A DNA stretch of 15,241 bases, taken from NCBI GenBank assembly GCA_016283605.1, contig JAEENF010000230.1, forward strand, positions 1 through 15,241. The letters are read 5' to 3'. The notes beneath the pieces were generated by a model, which was not told where the DNA came from, made no database searches, and saw only the letters and a program-made list of their open reading frames with translations. Made by a program: the position numbers and the translations under genes. The DNA comes from Prevotella sp. GTDB taxonomy: Bacteria; Bacteroidota; Bacteroidia; Bacteroidales; Bacteroidaceae. Positions 14,201-15,241 of this stretch are shown here, in pieces. Numbering within the stretch: the stretch's first letter is position 1; each line of letters opens with the position of its first letter.

Positions 14201-15241
14201 TACCTTATGAAGGAAGATGGTTCGCATGCCATCGAAGCCCACCTGTTGCTCGACGGCGAAGAATTCGGCTTGCTCAGTGGCAGCTACCATAATATGGACA
14301 ACGGACAGCTCGATGCCAGTTTTACGATGAACCGTTTCCCGTTGTCGATAGCTAATGGTTTCGTACCAGACCAACTCATCGGTCTCGAAGGCTATGGTGA
14401 AGGTAAACTCGAGATCAAAGGAACCACAGCCCATCCGAAGGTCAATGGTGAGATCTACGTGGAAGATGCCTATCTTGTCAGTCAGCCTTACGGCATCCGG
14501 ATGCGTTTCGATAATGACCCCGTCCGTATCGTCGGCAGCCAGTTGTTGTTGGAGAACTTCGGACTCTACGCCTATAACGACCAGCCTCTGAACTTAATGG
14601 GTAGCGTCGATTTCTCTGACACAGAGCACGTCACTATGGATATGCGTATGCGGGCCCGCAACCTCCTGCTTATCAACGCCAAGCAGGAGTCCAAGTCCAT
14701 CGCCTTCGGCAAGGCCTTCGTTAACTTCTTTGCCCGTATGCAGGGGCCTGTCGACCAGCTCAACATGCGTGGTCGTCTCGACGTATTAGGTTCTACAGAC
14801 ATGACCTATATGTTGCTCGATTCTCCACTGTCTACCGACAACCGTCTCGACGAGTTGGTAAAGTTCACAGACTTCAGCGATACCACCCAGGTCGTTGTCA
14901 CCCGTCCCACCCCCACTGGTATCGAGGCCGACCTGACAATCAGCGTGTCGGAGGGAGCCCGTATCCTCTGTAACCTCAATGCTGAACAGAGCAACTACAT
15001 CGACTTGATGGGTGGCGGCGACCTGCGCTTGAGATACAATAACGAAGGCATCAACCTCACAGGTCGTTACACCCTCTCCAACGGTGAGATGAAATACTCT
15101 TTGCCCATCATCCCGCTGAAGACCTTCTCCATCAAGGACGGCAGCTATGTGGAATTCACAGGCAATCCGATGAATCCCCGACTCAACATCACCGCCACCG
15201 AACACACCAAGGCCACTGTCGGCAGCGAGGGCGGTACGAGT
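11279..15241 (+). CDS. tamB: TamB-like envelope transport protein (3' end beyond window)
   Basis: The frame is open from ATG 11279 to the last base, 1321 codons, and runs out of the window. One N-terminal membrane segment (MKKALKWMGIAVLTPILLFM and onward, about 5-28) anchors it in the inner membrane. Then come many beta-rich, AsmA/TamB-type repeats, e.g. VDVRLLPLFRKQVIIDELSV early on, and near the window end DLRLRYNNEGINLTGRYTLS, then NITATEHTKATVGS, typical of the C-terminal TamB (DUF490) domain. TamB-family proteins bridge the periplasm and move phospholipids to, or help assemble proteins in, the outer membrane. Family members of this phylum run to about 1450-1700 residues, so perhaps 100-400 residues are missing. 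The gene has its own promoter, divergent from the repeat protein. No TamA-like gene is seen beside it within the window. Long open frames on the other strand here are shadows. Confidence 0.93.
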   Translation, partial: MKKALKWMGIAVLTPILLFMILTALLYLPPVQNWAVKKVASIASEKTGMTITVGHVNLAFPLDLGVDDFMAIKANDTIADIKKMVVDVRLLPLFRKQVIIDELSVTQAKLNTNGFISDLQVKGDLQELWLSSRGIDLDKETVEVNGARLSDARLDIILSDTAAVDTTTSALAWIINADSLSIYQTSLKIRMPGDTLNVDAFMGHAVAREANIDLGKKIYQVGSFDWTNGKLAYNNKWEPEIAGFDANHVALTDIQLGLDSISYTPSGTSLYIRQTALKEKSGLQITSMTGGVRLDSTFSHVQIPALYLKTPDSDLFTEVDMDFSTFDTKHPGQMKMRLNAQLGKQDLMKFMGDMPQRFIQRYPNHPLSIKGSINGNMQQMAFTGLDINLPTAFHATVNGTAGNLTEPSKMKADLKFNAKSQDLGFVTALLDSKTMSNYRIPNGISLDGTLKADATKYAADFTAREGNGTLHLKGNAIIPLNAKGQMVPELMTYDADIKVNKLNLHHFMPKDSLYTVTTDIKAKGYGTDFFSNRSHLTADATIQQLQYGHWDLSGMTAKATLQNGRAQATLTGHNNLFNGSLGIDALLNSKRIEGTISADIARADLYRMRLVNDTLAIGLCGHLDITSDMKQTHSINGYLSDLFIQDEQKSYRPEDIGILLKTNPDTTYLRAQSGDFIVKLDGSGGYERLLKQFSQLSDSAIAQFDQRIIDQSAIKRLLPTMKLHVESKRNNPISNLLKTSNIEFKELFLDLTTSPITGINGQSHLYSLVYDSTRIDTIRLNLTQRGERLTYQGQICNNRRNPQFVFNALIDGHLHEHGALAGLRYYDDKERMGIRIGATAEMESEGIRFKLMPDRPTIGYKEFNLNKDNYIFLGKGNKIQAKVDLIADDNTGLKLYTENQDSTMQQDLTVSINRLDLGELTSVIPYLPHVSGYLQGDYHILQDQNGHISVASDMAVQGMFLENSPIGNISTEMVYLMKEDGSHAIEAHLLLDGEEFGLLSGSYHNMDNGQLDASFTMNRFPLSIANGFVPDQLIGLEGYGEGKLEIKGTTAHPKVNGEIYVEDAYLVSQPYGIRMRFDNDPVRIVGSQLLLENFGLYAYNDQPLNLMGSVDFSDTEHVTMDMRMRARNLLLINAKQESKSIAFGKAFVNFFARMQGPVDQLNMRGRLDVLGSTDMTYMLLDSPLSTDNRLDELVKFTDFSDTTQVVVTRPTPTGIEADLTISVSEGARILCNLNAEQSNYIDLMGGGDLRLRYNNEGINLTGRYTLSNGEMKYSLPIIPLKTFSIKDGSYVEFTGNPMNPRLNITATEHTKATVGSEGGTS

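Overview
The window looks like chromosomal DNA of a Bacteroidales bacterium, most likely Prevotella or Segatella. Three things support this. Nearly every gene has a Bacteroidetes-type -7 box (TAnnTTTG, often exactly TACCTTTG) and mostly no Shine-Dalgarno. There are Bacteroidetes-style lipoproteins, one with an acidic export signal behind its lipobox cysteine and one with an LruC/DUF4842 domain. The housekeeping proteins (MutS2, FabG, RluA-type synthase, TamB) resemble that phylum. The taxon is inferred from sequence character, not from a search.

Layout. 1-760: a secreted Gly-rich protein with Spy/CpxP-like helices (+), ending at a hairpin shared with the next, convergent gene. 769-2028: an LruC-domain lipoprotein (-). 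2029-2348: a gene-free stretch with two minus-strand terminator-like hairpins. 2349-4049: a large, unrecognised, probably surface-exposed lipoprotein (+). 4118-4278: tRNA-Ser(UGA) (-) with its terminator and promoter. 4288-4390: an inverted pair of heptamer arrays between the divergent tRNA and mutS2 promoters. 4409-7042: mutS2 (+), with two tandem-repeat arrays embedded in frame. 7256-7699: a small exported lysozyme-like (SLT) protein (+). 7755-7990: two terminators, a short octamer array and an initiator tRNA-Met (-). 8130-10220: a probable operon of a TetR-family regulator, fabG and an RluA-family pseudouridine synthase (+); the regulator has a candidate operator at its own promoter. 10229-11125: an exported Pro/Arg-rich repeat protein (-). 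11279 to the window end: tamB (+), cut off by the window edge.

Most genes are individual housekeeping or envelope genes, and I see no multi-gene defence, mobile or biosynthetic system. The most unusual signal is a set of short tandem arrays (7 or 8 nt units) scattered through the region. They lie in gaps between genes and also in frame inside two conserved housekeeping genes: twice in mutS2 and once in the pseudouridine synthase. The octamer array in mutS2 shares an exact 27-nt stretch with an intergenic array 2.3 kb away. Two coding heptamer arrays, in opposite orientations, end in the same GA(A/G)TTTGC. This suggests a spreading family of micro-repeats that tolerates insertion into protein linkers.

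The envelope theme recurs: two lipoproteins, two exported low-complexity proteins, a lytic-transglycosylase-like protein and TamB.
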